DNA of 64,000 bases from Bin5 sp965218625 (GCA_965218625.1 CBDCLG010000013.1:62001-126000), one strand, 5' to 3'; shown: positions 1 to 10,411, numbered from the stretch's first letter. Translations and numbers: made by a program. The notes: generated by a model not told the origin, from the sequence alone.

Positions 1-1061
1 CAACGCCACGGGTCCTCGACCAAAAGGCAGAGGTGCTCGGGCGCGTATTCATTCGCAAGGGCCAAGGCATGCGGCAGCGTCTCGGTGACGACAATGCCTG
101 CGCTGCGGGCGAAGGTAGCGCCGGCGATCGGCGCTCGGTCAAGCTCCTCCAGCTGAGCATGTACGGCCGCCTGCACCTGGTGTGCCAGCGTCCGGCTGGG
201 TGTCAGCAGGATGGCGCTGGCCAGCACGTCGTGTTCCGCCTGCGCCAACAGGTCCGCCGCCGCCATCTCGGGATCGGCGCTGCCGTCAGCGACAATGACC
301 GTCTCGGTCGGACCAGGCAGTCCGTCGATTCCGACAAGGCCATACAGCTGCCGCTTGGCCAGGGTGACGAACAGGCTGCCAGGGCCGCAGATCTTGTCGA
401 CGGCCGGAACAGTCTCTGTGCCAAAGGCGAGCGCGGCAACTGCCTGCGCGCCGCCGGCCGTGTAGACTGCGTCAACGCGCGCCACCGCAGCCGCAGCCAG
501 GGTAACGTTGCTTGGCAGCCCGGTCTCTCTCTGCGGCGGCGTTACGACGATAATCTCGCGCACGTTGGCCACGCGCGCCGGAATAGCCGTCATCAGAAGC
601 GTGCTCGGCAGGGGCGCTGTGCCGCCCGGCACATAGATGCCTACGCGGTCAATGGGGCGCACCAGCTGGCCGACCGTGCCCTCTTCGTCGTTCTGGATCC
701 AGCTCTGGTTGGGCTGCCGGCTGTGAAATCGCTCGATCCGCTCCGCGGCCAGTACCAGCGCGTCATAGACATCGGGGCCAATTTCTGCAGAAGAACGCAG
801 AACAGTCTCTGGATTAACGTGCAGATCGTCTATGCGTACGCCGTCCAACTTTTGCGTCCAATCCTGCACGGCGGCGTCGCCGCGCGCACGTACGTCGGCC
901 AAGATGCGGCGCACGCCTTCGTCCGGACCGATGCGCTCGCCGAATATGCGTTCGTTTTCGTCCAACATCTCCTCCGGCACCTCGAATGCGTCCCACGGCT
1001 GTCGCCGAAGAATCGTTTGCCGGGCGGAGTCAGGATCGAGGACAGGAAATTCAGGTGTCAT
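1..1061 (-). CDS. hisD: Histidinol dehydrogenase, 3' end cut by window edge
   Basis: HisD catalyses the last two steps of histidine synthesis, NAD-dependent oxidation of L-histidinol to histidine in the cytoplasm. I translated the minus strand from the ATG at 1061; about 353 codons are present without a stop, against roughly 430 in the family, so the C-terminal part lies outside the window. Family signatures are visible: YVPGG near residue 143, GPGSLFVTLAKR near 226, PGPTETVIVAD near 249, the zinc-ligand segment QAEH (Gln274, His277) and the catalytic Glu-His in YAPEHL (342-343). It follows the TrkA-type gene on the same strand after 45 bp, so the two may be cotranscribed. No other his gene is in the window. 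The identification is secure; the start is the first in-frame ATG and fits the family N-terminus. Confidence 0.95.
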   Translation of the reverse strand, partial: MTPEFPVLDPDSARQTILRRQPWDAFEVPEEMLDENERIFGERIGPDEGVRRILADVRARGDAAVQDWTQKLDGVRIDDLHVNPETVLRSSAEIGPDVYDALVLAAERIERFHSRQPNQSWIQNDEEGTVGQLVRPIDRVGIYVPGGTAPLPSTLLMTAIPARVANVREIIVVTPPQRETGLPSNVTLAAAAVARVDAVYTAGGAQAVAALAFGTETVPAVDKICGPGSLFVTLAKRQLYGLVGIDGLPGPTETVIVADGSADPEMAAADLLAQAEHDVLASAILLTPSRTLAHQVQAAVHAQLEELDRAPIAGATFARSAGIVVTETLPHALALANEYAPEHLCLLVEDPWR

Positions 1062-1106
1062 GGATCTGTTTGGGACGGCTTGCAGTCGGACAGCTGCTCG
1101 GCCTGC

Positions 1107-1895
1107 TCACTGACGAAGGCGCGCCGCGTCCTCCATTCGGCCTAATACCACGATGATATCCTCTTCTTTGATACGAAAGCCGGCGCTTGGACTGACGATC
1201 AGGTCATCCCCGCGGCGAACTGCGATGACTGTCAGTCCGTAACGTTGACGCAGGCTGAGTTCCTCCAGTGAATGTTCCCACGTGCTGGGGGGCGCCAGGA
1301 GCTCCACGACACCCACGTCGCTGCTCACTTCAAGGTAATCCACCAGGTGATCGATGGCCATCTTGCGACCCAGCCTTCGACCGGCCTCATGTTCGGGCAG
1401 GATTACCTCGTGCGCGCCCACCTTCAGCAGGATCTCCCGCTGTGTGACCGTTAGCGCCTTTGTTATCACCCTCTCCACGCCCAATTGCCGCAGAAGAACC
1501 GTCGCAAGCAGATTGTTCTCAAAATCGGTGCCGATGCATACCAGGCCGGTATCGAACGTCTCCACTCCGACCTGGCGCAATGCGTCGATGTTGGTCGCGT
1601 CCAATTGGACAACGTGGGGCAACTCTCCGCTGAGCGCTTGTACCCGGTCGTGGTCCGAGTCGATAGCCAGAACAGTGCAACCGTGCTCCACAAGCGTCGT
1701 CGCCACCGCCGTCCCAAAACGCCCCAATCCGACAACGACAAAGTCCGATTCGCGGCGATTGCGAGTGAAGGGGGAAGGCGGCGCACTTTCGTTTCCCTCT
1801 TCGCTTACGCCAACATCATGGGACGGCGCTGTCTCTTGCGCTGACAGTGGAGAGACGCGCCGGAACAGACGGCCGAGCCAGCGGGTCAGCGACAC
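1107..1895 (-). CDS. TrkA/KtrA-type K+ channel regulatory protein (RCK_N + RCK_C)
   Basis: A cytoplasmic regulatory subunit of a Trk/Ktr potassium uptake system that gates the membrane subunit in response to bound nucleotide. The 262-residue product has a charged, probably disordered N-terminus (1-50), then a Rossmann-type RCK_N domain with VVVGLGRFGTAVA (GxGxxG, near residue 54), an acidic strand end AIDSD near 77 and a D-A-T-N segment near 99. The C-terminal RCK_C domain (about 175-262) has the typical SLRQRYGLTVIAVRR and DIIVVLG strands. The N-terminal extension makes it longer than the usual 220 residues. The membrane partner (TrkH/KtrB) is not in the window. hisD follows 45 bp downstream. 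Confidence 0.9.
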   Translation of the reverse strand: MSLTRWLGRLFRRVSPLSAQETAPSHDVGVSEEGNESAPPSPFTRNRRESDFVVVGLGRFGTAVATTLVEHGCTVLAIDSDHDRVQALSGELPHVVQLDATNIDALRQVGVETFDTGLVCIGTDFENNLLATVLLRQLGVERVITKALTVTQREILLKVGAHEVILPEHEAGRRLGRKMAIDHLVDYLEVSSDVGVVELLAPPSTWEHSLEELSLRQRYGLTVIAVRRGDDLIVSPSAGFRIKEEDIIVVLGRMEDAARLRQ

Positions 1896-2214
1896 TACAA
1901 ACTCCTTGACAGTGGGATCTCAGATGCCATCGAGTACCTGTCTGGCAGTTCAGGACTAACTGCTGCAGGGAGCAGATTGACGACCAGGTCCGCCATCCCC
2001 GCACTTGTTCCTCTGGAAAGCAGGGCGGACGGCGAAGGCTACTTCCCTACGCAAGGTGACTGCCTAAGTGTGGCAGCATTATAGCATAGCCATCATGTCT
2101 TCACCTTTTCAAACCTGTCTTATCGTGATACCATTCGCCGGTATTGGCAACCGTAGCGGTCCGACGTTTTCCGTTGGATCCGAGCCGGGAATTCTCCGAA
2201 ACGGTGCATGTTTT
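1896..2214. other. Intergenic region between divergent genes
   Basis: This 319-bp stretch separates the minus-strand TrkA-type gene from the plus-strand epimerase-like gene and must hold promoters for both directions. An in-frame upstream ATG at 2068 would extend the plus-strand gene by 49 codons, but that extension does not look like the family N-terminus. I see a TTGACA at about 1909 without a convincing -10 partner, and no clear terminator or RNA structure. Confidence 0.4.
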
Positions 2215-3298
2215 ATGAAACCGGTGAGAGTGAGTTTGCAGCGGCCATTCTTTTCCGAAAAGAGGCGGCCATTCCTCGAAAGCGGGGACCTGCGCGTTTC
2301 ACTTTTCCGCTTTGATAGCGGTGTCGAGGCGGTGCAGCTGGCAAACGGCGCCAGTGAAATCGCAATGCTGCCCTATCAGGGACAGCAGATCTGGTCCGCT
2401 ACATTTGGCGGGCGGGATGTTACGATGAAGTCGATGTTCAGCCAGCCGTACCCGACAACCGATTACGTGCGGACGTACGGCGGGTTTCTTTTGCATTGCG
2501 GGTTTACGGCGATGGGCGTTCCCACCGAAGAGGACGATCACCCGCTCCACGGGGAGCTGCCCAACGCCCCGTTCCAGCAGGCTTGGCTCGTTCACGGTGA
2601 CGACGAAGGCGGAGAATATATTGGATTGGGGGGCCAGTACCAGCACACGGTTGCCTTCCAGTACAACTATACGGCGAGGCCGTTGGTCAAGCTTTACACC
2701 GGCGCAAAGGAAGTCCACGTTTCCCTCGTGTGCCGAAATTGCAAAGCGACGCCCATGGAGTACATGTATATGGGACATGCGAATTACGGGCCGGTCGACG
2801 GCGGCCGGCTCGTTTACAGCGCGCAGGCTTCACCGGGGTCGGTGCGCGTGCGGCGGAGCATTCCCAGCCATGTCAACCCGGGTCCCGACTACCTGAAGTT
2901 TCTCGAACGGCTGGCCGAAGTACCGGAAGACCATCATGTGCTTGACGCCACACTCTCCTTCGACCCTGAAATTGTCTTCAACATAGACTACAAGGCCGAT
3001 GTGGACGGTTGGGCTCACACAATGCAGGTGCATCCTGACGGGTGCGCCGACTACGTGCGGCACAGGCCCCAACAGCTGCCCGTGGGCGTCCGCTGGATAA
3101 GCCGGACCCCGGACCAGGACGCCCTGGGCCTTGTCCTGCCTGCCACGGCCGGACCCGAGGGCAAAGGCGCCGAGCGCGAAAAGGGACTTGTGAAGGAACT
3201 GGCCGGAGGCGCCGAGTGGCGCTGCGACTACCTGTTGGGTACGCTCGACCGCGCTGAAGTTGGCGCGGTGGAAGAGAAGATCAGCGAGATTATCGCGA

Positions 3299-3312
<14 letters not shown>
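2215..3312 (+). CDS. Aldose 1-epimerase-like protein (DUF4432 family)
   Basis: A 365-residue protein of the galactose-mutarotase-like fold, probably acting on a sugar or sugar-acid hemiacetal in the cytoplasm. Visible markers are the repeated beta-strand pattern, 'ASEIAMLPYQGQQIW' early on, HCGFTAMG and the H-G-E-L-P motif ('DDHPLHGELPN') typical of DUF4432, MGHANYGPVDGG in the middle, and a C-terminal strand. I chose the ATG at 2215 because the residues before it (reachable from 2068) are not family-like; neither start has a strong ribosome-binding site. Its last 14 bp overlap the start of lysZ, which suggests translational coupling, although no functional link to the LysW pathway is obvious. 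Confidence 0.8.
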
Positions 3313-4102
<790 letters not shown>

Positions 4103-4121
4103 ACAATTCGACTCAAAAAAC

Positions 4122-5327
4122 ATGGTCCTAACCGAACATACGCTTGACACAGAACTTGCAGTACACAATACGCAGCTGTACGAATCCGGCGTGGTCCCCC
4201 GCCGCGGGGACACTGTCATGGTAGCCGGCGAGGGCTGCTGGATGATCGACAGCGAGGGTAGGCGCTTCCTGGACATGACTTCGTCGCAGGGCGTGGCCAT
4301 GCTCGGCTACAATCACCCGGCGCTGACGGCAGCGTTGCAGGAGCAGGCAGGCCGACTGCATGCGTGCCCGAACTTCTTTCACAATGACACGCGCGCCGCT
4401 TTCCTGGAGAAGCTGATCGCGGTTACGCCACCGCACCTTTCCCACGCATTCCTCGCCAACAGCGGCGCCGAGGCGATCGACACCGCGATCAAGTTCGCGC
4501 GTCTTGCCACGGGCCGGACCGGGCTGGTGGCGGCCCGAAACAGCTTTCATGGCCGTACGGCCGGCGCGCTGTCCATTACCTGGAATCCGAAGTACCGCCG
4601 CAAGTTTGAGCCATTGCTGCCGGAGGTAGATTTCATACACTTTAACAGTTCGGATGCCCTCGATGCGGCTGTCAGCGAGCGTACCGCCGCGGTCGTACTC
4701 GAGGTCATCCAGGCCGAAGGCGGCGTTCACGTTGGCGAGGCCGATTTCCTTGCGGCTGCCCAGCACATTTGCCGCGAGCGGGGCACTCTTATGGTCATTG
4801 ACGAGGTTCAGACCGGCTTTGGACGAACAGGACGCTGGTTTGGCTTTGAACACTTCGACCTCGCTCCCGACATAGTTGCGCTTGCCAAAGGGCTCGGTGG
4901 AGGCTTCCCCATGGGGGCCGTTGTCTATACCGGTGAAGTGCAGGACAGCCTATTTGCAGGCGCGCACGGTAGCACTTTTGGCGGCAATCCCCTTGCCTGC
5001 GCCGCCGGAGTGGCCGCGTTGGGCGTATACCGCGATGGGCTGATCGAGCAGGCGGAGAAGGCCGGCTGCCGGCTGCGTGGGGCGCTGGAAGAGGCGGTAG
5101 GTGGACGCAGGATCGTGCGTGAAATTCGCGGCCGCGGCCTGCTCATCGGCATCGATCTGCGCACGAAGGCGGTGCCTTTCCTCAAGACGCTAATGGAAGA
5201 GCATAGCGTCCTCGCTCTGCCAGCCGGGACGAACGTTTTGCGCCTTCTGCCGCCGCTGATCATCAGCGATGACGAAATCGATCTGGCGGTGGAGGCCATT
5301 GCTGCTACCTTGCCCGTATCGACGTAG
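4122..5327 (+). CDS. lysJ: [LysW]-aminoadipate semialdehyde / LysW-ornithine aminotransferase LysJ
   Basis: PLP-dependent class-III aminotransferase of the acetylornithine/LysJ group, transferring an amino group from glutamate to the LysW-bound semialdehyde. The ATG at 4122 yields 401 residues; an alternative ATG at 4053 would overlap lysZ by 50 bp and adds a non-conserved basic leader. Visible features are MLGYNHPALTAAL, ANSGAEAIDTAIKFAR (phosphate-binding loop), the ARNSFHGRTAGALS block, the cofactor Asp in MVIDEVQTGFGRTG (about residue 225) and the Schiff-base lysine in VALAKGLGGGFPMGA (about 255), followed by HGSTFGGNPLACAAG. It forms a pair with lysZ. The carrier lysW and lysX/lysY are not in this window. 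Confidence 0.92.
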   Translation: MVLTEHTLDTELAVHNTQLYESGVVPRRGDTVMVAGEGCWMIDSEGRRFLDMTSSQGVAMLGYNHPALTAALQEQAGRLHACPNFFHNDTRAAFLEKLIAVTPPHLSHAFLANSGAEAIDTAIKFARLATGRTGLVAARNSFHGRTAGALSITWNPKYRRKFEPLLPEVDFIHFNSSDALDAAVSERTAAVVLEVIQAEGGVHVGEADFLAAAQHICRERGTLMVIDEVQTGFGRTGRWFGFEHFDLAPDIVALAKGLGGGFPMGAVVYTGEVQDSLFAGAHGSTFGGNPLACAAGVAALGVYRDGLIEQAEKAGCRLRGALEEAVGGRRIVREIRGRGLLIGIDLRTKAVPFLKTLMEEHSVLALPAGTNVLRLLPPLIISDDEIDLAVEAIAATLPVST

Positions 5328-5362
5328 CAGGCGCGCATAGAAGCGGCAAGAAGGAGAGGTGT

Positions 5363-5746
5363 GTGAGAATCTTCGTTACAAGCATTTTCGTGGAAGATCA
5401 AGCAGAGGCGCTCACATTCTATACGGACGTTCTTGGCTTCGTCAAGAAGGAAGACATTTCCCTGGGAGAGTATCGATGGCTCACCGTAGTCTCACCTGAA
5501 GACAAGGAAGGCACCGAGCTTCTACTGGAACCAAATGCAAATGCCGCCTCTCAAGAGTTCCAGAAATCAATCTTTAAGCAGGGAATCCCCGCCACGATGT
5601 TTGCGGTGGATGACTTACAGGGAGAATATGAACGGTTGCAGGGGCTGGGCGTTGCGTTCACAGTCGAACCGACAGACTACGGCGCTTACTCGATCGCTGT
5701 CTTTGAAGATACGTGCGGCAACCTCATCCAGATAGCCCAGCAATAG
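5363..5746 (+). CDS. VOC (glyoxalase/bleomycin resistance-like) family protein
   Basis: A 127-residue single-domain vicinal-oxygen-chelate protein. The sequence shows two beta-alpha-beta-beta-beta halves: 'VTSIFVEDQAEALTFYTDVLGF' opens the first and 'MFAVDDLQGEYERLQGLGVAF' the second, ending with FEDTCGNLIQIAQ, where the Glu of FED is a usual metal ligand. Start codon is GTG at 5363, preceded by the purine-rich GAAGGAGAG. It lies 35 bp after lysJ on the same strand and may be in that transcript. The substrate cannot be read from sequence; members include glyoxalase I, dioxygenases and antibiotic-binding proteins. Confidence 0.85.
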   Translation: MRIFVTSIFVEDQAEALTFYTDVLGFVKKEDISLGEYRWLTVVSPEDKEGTELLLEPNANAASQEFQKSIFKQGIPATMFAVDDLQGEYERLQGLGVAFTVEPTDYGAYSIAVFEDTCGNLIQIAQQ

Positions 5747-5976
5747 CAGAAACATCTGGGGAAACAAGGTAGATTGGATGCCAGACACCTTACAATCGGA
5801 GGAAGCCAGGGGATACTTTGGCTGAAGTTTGCATTCGGACTGTTCTTACCCGTGCATTTGATGCCGGACAAGACCGCAGGGTGGGGCCATTCTGGCAAGA
5901 CACAGAATAACGTCGAACGTGCGTCCAACTTCGACAAGCATCTGTGTGACCAACCATAGATTTCAGGAGCCAGACC

Positions 5977-7071
5977 ATGAGTGAAGCAAGTCAGAACGGG
6001 GCGCAGACATCGAACGGCGCGGGCGCCGGCAGTGGCGAAAACGGAGCCGAAGAAAAGCTGCATGAAGTGATCGTAATCGGCAGCGGACCGGCCGGGTGGA
6101 CCGCGGGACTGTACGCGGCGCGGGCGAACCTGGAGCCGTTCTTGATCACAGGCGACGACTACGGCGGCCAGGTCAGCATCACTTACGAAGTCGAAAATTA
6201 TCCCGGCTTTCCCGAAGGATTGAGCGGCCCTGATCTGGTCGAAAAGTTCAAGGCGCAGGCCGAGCGGTTCGGCTGCACAGTCTCCTACGACCATGTCACC
6301 GAAATCGTCGTTGACGAGCATCCATTCATTGTACGCACTGCGCAGGACAAGGAATACAGTACCAAGTCGTTGATCCTTTGCACCGGCGCGCGACCGCGCT
6401 TTCTGGAAGTTCCAGGGGAGCAGGAGCATACCGGCAAGGGTGTCAGCTACTGCGCGACCTGCGATGGTTTCTTCTTCCGCGGCAAAGACCTGGTTGTGGT
6501 TGGAGGCGGTGACAGCGCGCTCGAAGAAGGTCTGTTTCTGACCAAGTTCGCGACCAATGTGCGGATCATACACCGACGCGACGAGCTGCGCGCGAGCAAG
6601 ATATTGCAGGACCGGGCATTTGCCCACGATAAGATCGATTTCATATGGAACTCGGTCGTTACGTCGATCAACGGGGGTGAGAATGGCGTCGTCTCCGGCG
6701 TAACCACGCAGGACACGCTCGACGGGTCGAAGGACGAACTCGCCACCGACGGTGTCTTCGTTTACATCGGCCACATTCCCAACAACGACCTCTACCATGG
6801 CAAACTGGACCTGGACGAGGACGGCCATCTGATCGTCGACCCCATGACGCGCACCAACATTCCCGGCGTGTTTGCCGCCGGCGAGATTGGCGACAAGGTC
6901 TTCAAGCAGGTTGCGACCAGTGTCGGACAGGGCTGCGCCGCGGCCATGCAGGCTGAGAAGTTCCTGGCCACGCTTGAGGCCGTAGGGTTGCCTGACTTGA
7001 CGGAGGACCCCCGAACCTGGCCAACTCCGGGCGTCCCCGAAAAGGCGGCCGAGTTGATAGCCGCTGACTGA
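5977..7071 (+). CDS. trxB: Thioredoxin reductase (NADPH, FAD)
   Basis: Cytoplasmic flavoprotein that reduces thioredoxin with NADPH. The 364-residue product begins with a low-complexity Ser/Gly/Ala/Glu-rich leader (1-27), then the FAD motif GSGPAGWTAGLYAARA (about 34-49), GDDYGGQ, the redox-active CATC (CxxC) followed by DGFFFRGK near residue 159, the NADPH motif GGGDSALEEG near 175, HRRDELRAS, and the second FAD block GVFAAGEIGD near 306. A typical TrxB is about 310-320 residues; the N-terminal leader and a C-terminal tail explain the excess. The start is the ATG at 5977 after TTTCAGGAGCCAGACC, a good ribosome-binding site. No thioredoxin gene is adjacent. Confidence 0.95.
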   Translation: MSEASQNGAQTSNGAGAGSGENGAEEKLHEVIVIGSGPAGWTAGLYAARANLEPFLITGDDYGGQVSITYEVENYPGFPEGLSGPDLVEKFKAQAERFGCTVSYDHVTEIVVDEHPFIVRTAQDKEYSTKSLILCTGARPRFLEVPGEQEHTGKGVSYCATCDGFFFRGKDLVVVGGGDSALEEGLFLTKFATNVRIIHRRDELRASKILQDRAFAHDKIDFIWNSVVTSINGGENGVVSGVTTQDTLDGSKDELATDGVFVYIGHIPNNDLYHGKLDLDEDGHLIVDPMTRTNIPGVFAAGEIGDKVFKQVATSVGQGCAAAMQAEKFLATLEAVGLPDLTEDPRTWPTPGVPEKAAELIAAD

Positions 7072-7181
7072 GAAGGGCTGCTCATCCTCCCGAGCCTGCC
7101 AGCGCGGATTGAATCGGGGGCATTGAACGGATCTGTTCGACCTCGGGGGTATCCGAAATAGCACGAGAGAGCAGATCCGCA

Positions 7182-8906
7182 GTGCCGCCCCGTACACCCT
7201 CGCCACCTGATCTTCAAGCTTCCTCGGCGCTTGCTCGCAGCGCCTTCCTTCTCTCTCTGGGCGCAATCGCCAGCCGATTTCTTGGCCTCGTGCGAGACAT
7301 GGTGATCGCCGGCTATTTTGGCGCGTCCGGCCTTGTCAGCGCCTTTGCCGTAGCCAGCAGCGTGCCGACGATGCTGTATGACTTTCTCATCGGCGGCATG
7401 TTGAGCGCGGCACTCGTTCCCGTACTCAGCGATTTTGCAAGGCCCGGTAACGGCGGCGCGGACGGACCGGGGCGGGCCGCGATAGCGCGGCCCCGGCCCA
7501 GCCCCGAGCTGGTGCGGTTGGTCGGAGCGCTTCTCAGCCTGGCCGCGGTGACGCTGGCCGCCATCGTACTGATTCTGCTGCTCTTCGCGCCGCAAGTGGC
7601 CGGCGTCCTGGCGGGAGGATTCGTCAAGTTTGACCCGGCGCTTCTACCTCTGACGACCCGGTTGGTCAGGCTGATCGCGCCCGTCGTTTGGTTCTTTTCG
7701 ATGGCCGGTCTGCTGACCGCCGTACTGTACTCGCTGCAGCGCTTCAGCTTGCCCGCCATCGCAACGGCGGTATACAACCTTGGGATCGTAGTGGCGGCGC
7801 CCCTGCTGGCCGGGCGCATCGGCATTGCCAGTCTGGCAATCGGCGTGCTGGCGGGTAGCGTCGTCCAATTTTGCTTGATGGCGTGGGACGTTCGCCGCGC
7901 GGGGCTGCGTTTCAACGTGCGGTGGAGCCACCCGGCGCTGGGCCGAATTGTCCGCCTATACCTGCCCATCGCGGCCGGGCTGATCGTCGCCCAGTTCCAG
8001 GTCGGGCTGGACAGGCGCCTCGCCAGCGGTACGGGCGTTGAGAGCATCGCCTGGATGCGCAACGCGACGACCCTCCAGCAGCTTCCCCTGGGCATCGTCA
8101 GCGTCGCCATCGCGCTGGCGGCTCTTCCCCGGCTCAGTCAGCAGTTCGCGGCGGGTGACGAGGGCGGTTATCGCAAGACGCTCGGCGAGGGCATGCGGAT
8201 GGTACTCGTTCTGATCGTGCCCGTACTGGTGGGGCTGTGGCTGCTGGCAGAGCCGGCCGTGCGGCTCCTGTTTGAGCGCGGGGCGTTCACGCCGGCAGAC
8301 ACGATGCAGGTGGTGAGGGCGCTGCGCGTCTACCTATTTGGCGCCCTGTTTGCCGCCATCGACTTCCCTTTGAATTACGCCTTTTATGCGCGCAACAACA
8401 CGCTCCTGCCTGCTCTTGTTGGTGTCCTGAGCGTGCTCGTCTATGGAGTGATCGCGCTGACGCTGGTTGAGGGGCTGGGCTTTCTCGGCCTGGTGTGGGC
8501 CGACACGGCAAAACAGGCCGCGCACGCGCTCGTCATGCTTGCCCTGCTGGGCTGGACCGTGGGGTCGGTCAAGCGGCAAGGGAATGCTGCCGGAGCGGGC
8601 GCGCGTAAGATCGATCTCCTGAGGAGTGCGCTGGGGCCGACCGGCAGTACGCTCCTCGCAATCGCCGGCGCGGCCGGCGCCATGGCCGCGGTTGTTTCCG
8701 CGCTGCTGTCAGTACTCGATACGGCAGGACCTCCTGCGTTGACGAACGACCTGCTTCAACTTTGCATTGCCGGTGGGGTTGGCGCGCTGGTCTACGCTGG
8801 CGGGCTGCTGCTGGTTGGTCAACCGGAGGCGCTGCGCTTGCGGGAGATCATCTTGCATTCAGTCGGACGGGCGAGCCGCGGAGCAGCCGACAACTCCCGA
8901 GAATAG
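7182..8906 (+). CDS. murJ: Lipid II flippase MurJ (MviN family)
   Basis: Polytopic inner-membrane protein of the MOP exporter superfamily that flips lipid II for peptidoglycan assembly. The 574-residue sequence has the conserved N-terminal signature ASRFLGLVRDMVIAGYFG (about 25-42) followed by FAVASSVPTMLYDFLIGG, and about 14 hydrophobic segments through to the C-terminus. The Arg in GLVRD and the amphipathic FERGAFTPADT near residue 365 are MurJ hallmarks. The chosen start is a GTG. An insert rich in Gly/Arg/Pro (about 87-107) between early helices is unusual. It follows trxB after 110 bp on the same strand. Confidence 0.93.
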   Translation: MPPRTPSPPDLQASSALARSAFLLSLGAIASRFLGLVRDMVIAGYFGASGLVSAFAVASSVPTMLYDFLIGGMLSAALVPVLSDFARPGNGGADGPGRAAIARPRPSPELVRLVGALLSLAAVTLAAIVLILLLFAPQVAGVLAGGFVKFDPALLPLTTRLVRLIAPVVWFFSMAGLLTAVLYSLQRFSLPAIATAVYNLGIVVAAPLLAGRIGIASLAIGVLAGSVVQFCLMAWDVRRAGLRFNVRWSHPALGRIVRLYLPIAAGLIVAQFQVGLDRRLASGTGVESIAWMRNATTLQQLPLGIVSVAIALAALPRLSQQFAAGDEGGYRKTLGEGMRMVLVLIVPVLVGLWLLAEPAVRLLFERGAFTPADTMQVVRALRVYLFGALFAAIDFPLNYAFYARNNTLLPALVGVLSVLVYGVIALTLVEGLGFLGLVWADTAKQAAHALVMLALLGWTVGSVKRQGNAAGAGARKIDLLRSALGPTGSTLLAIAGAAGAMAAVVSALLSVLDTAGPPALTNDLLQLCIAGGVGALVYAGGLLLVGQPEALRLREIILHSVGRASRGAADNSRE

Positions 8907-9001
8907 CGGCTTATATTCTGAATCTCTTTCCAACTGCATTTTGCCAGCTGAGTGTGTGAGATGCCGCAAGATATGCAACCTGCAGCCCAAGACCGGCAAC
9001 A

Positions 9002-10378
9002 ATGAGGCAGTTCACCGCTTGGATGGCGCGCCTTGCCGGCTTGGCAAGCTCCGTTACGGTGGGAGGTCTGAGGCAAACTGCCTGGTACGGCCTTGCCCTC
9101 ATATTGACTCTGATCCTGGCGGGTAACAGCGCCCCCAGTTCGCTCCAGGCGCGCGCCAGGGCGATCAAGACCGCGACCTCACTTCCCGATTTCAACTTCG
9201 CCGCGTGGGAGATGCGCGCCCTGGGCCAAATGTTCAGGATAGGAGGGGGTATCGGGCTGGAACGACTGACCTCAGACGAGCAGGTTGAACTGGTGCGCTC
9301 CTACCTGCAACGCAGGCAGCGGATAGAGAAACTGGAAGACGAACTTAGCCGAATCGTCGCGCAGTCTCCCCAGAATGGCACGGCCGCCCAAGCCGTGCCG
9401 CGTCGAGAACTGGCGGCGCTGCACGGCCGGCAGGAAGCCGAACGCCCCCTTGTTGAGGCGATATTGGAGCGACAAGTGCGGGCGGAGCTGGTCGAAGCTG
9501 GCCTCGATCTGCGCGGCATCGTCTGGCCTCCGGTCAGTTTCACTTTCATCGAGCCGCCGCTGAAACTCACTGTCAGTCCCCGGGAACGCATCGCCACAAT
9601 CCACTCGCGCGTCTTGCAGACTGAATTCGATCCTGTGACGCTGGCCGAAAGCGAACGGGCCATCGAAGCCAGCACAAATCTCAGCGCCCACATCTCCAGA
9701 ATCGGCGGCATGGCGGTCTACCCCGCGATTGTTGTCGAGCAGTCTTCTCTTGCATGGGTACTCAGTACAATCGCCCACGAATGGACGCACCACTATCTCT
9801 TCCTCTTTCCCCTGGGATTGCGTTACGCAACGAACGACGAGCTGACCACCATAAACGAAACGGTCGCGGAAATCATAGGCGACGAGATCGGCGAACGGCT
9901 GGCCCGTCGCTACTATCCCGAAACGCTTGCACAGCCGCCGCCTGCGCGCGGTTCGGCCACTGACGAGGACTGCGCGTGTAACACTTTTGAACTCTGGGCC
10001 AGCGGGATGGAAGCGGAACAGCAGCGCTGGGAGCGACCGGGGCGCCCTTCGCAGTTCGACTACCGCAGGGAGATGCGGGAAACGCGGCTCCACGTGGATG
10101 CTCTGCTGGAGGTCGGTCTTGTCGAGACCGCGGAGGCCTACATGGAGGCGCGGCGGCGGTACTTCGTGGCGCAAGGGTATCCGCTGCGCGTGCTGAACCA
10201 GGCTTACTTCGCCTTCAACGGAAACTACGCCACGGGCGCCGCCTCATCGAGCCCGATCGGCCCGCAACTGCAGCGGCTGCGGGCGGAGAGTGATGACTTA
10301 GCTCATTTCCTGGCTACGGTGCGCTGGTTTACCGGTGTTGAAGATCTAGAAAGGGCGCTGGCGCCGCCTGAAAATTGA
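9002..10378 (+). CDS. Membrane-anchored putative zinc metallopeptidase (HEWTH motif)
   Basis: A 458-residue protein I cannot assign to a named family. One hydrophobic segment near residues 22-40 (WYGLALILTLILAGNSA) looks like a signal anchor or uncleaved signal peptide, placing the rest outside the membrane. Residues about 90-140 are charged and likely helical (EKLEDELSRIVAQ). The segment IAHEWTHHYLFLFP (near 256) has an HExxH zinc motif, and INETVAEIIGDEIGE about 25 residues later supplies candidate third-ligand glutamates, as in gluzincin-type peptidases. Two nearby cysteines (DEDCACNTFE) follow. The ATG at 9002 lies 95 bp after murJ. The peptidase assignment is inference from the motif and its spacing. 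Confidence 0.7.
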   Translation: MRQFTAWMARLAGLASSVTVGGLRQTAWYGLALILTLILAGNSAPSSLQARARAIKTATSLPDFNFAAWEMRALGQMFRIGGGIGLERLTSDEQVELVRSYLQRRQRIEKLEDELSRIVAQSPQNGTAAQAVPRRELAALHGRQEAERPLVEAILERQVRAELVEAGLDLRGIVWPPVSFTFIEPPLKLTVSPRERIATIHSRVLQTEFDPVTLAESERAIEASTNLSAHISRIGGMAVYPAIVVEQSSLAWVLSTIAHEWTHHYLFLFPLGLRYATNDELTTINETVAEIIGDEIGERLARRYYPETLAQPPPARGSATDEDCACNTFELWASGMEAEQQRWERPGRPSQFDYRREMRETRLHVDALLEVGLVETAEAYMEARRRYFVAQGYPLRVLNQAYFAFNGNYATGAASSSPIGPQLQRLRAESDDLAHFLATVRWFTGVEDLERALAPPEN

Positions 10379-10381
10379 CGT

Positions 10382-10411
10382 TTGACTTGCATGCCTTTGG
10401 TGAATTACTCT
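10382..10411 (+). promoter_or_regulatory. Candidate promoter for the first peptide/sugar-type ABC operon
   Basis: TTGACT at 10382-10387 (5 of 6 to TTGACA) and TACTCT at 10406-10411 are separated by 18 bp. The element lies after the metallopeptidase stop and about 70 bp upstream of the substrate-binding protein ATG. The -10 match is weak, so this is tentative. Confidence 0.3.

Noticed and set aside
33..1145. 370-codon plus-strand open frame
   Set aside because: Antisense of hisD; Arg/Gln-rich composition with no family, while the minus strand has clear histidinol dehydrogenase motifs.
5686..7266. 526-codon minus-strand open frame
   Set aside because: Antisense of the thioredoxin reductase gene; no recognisable domain.
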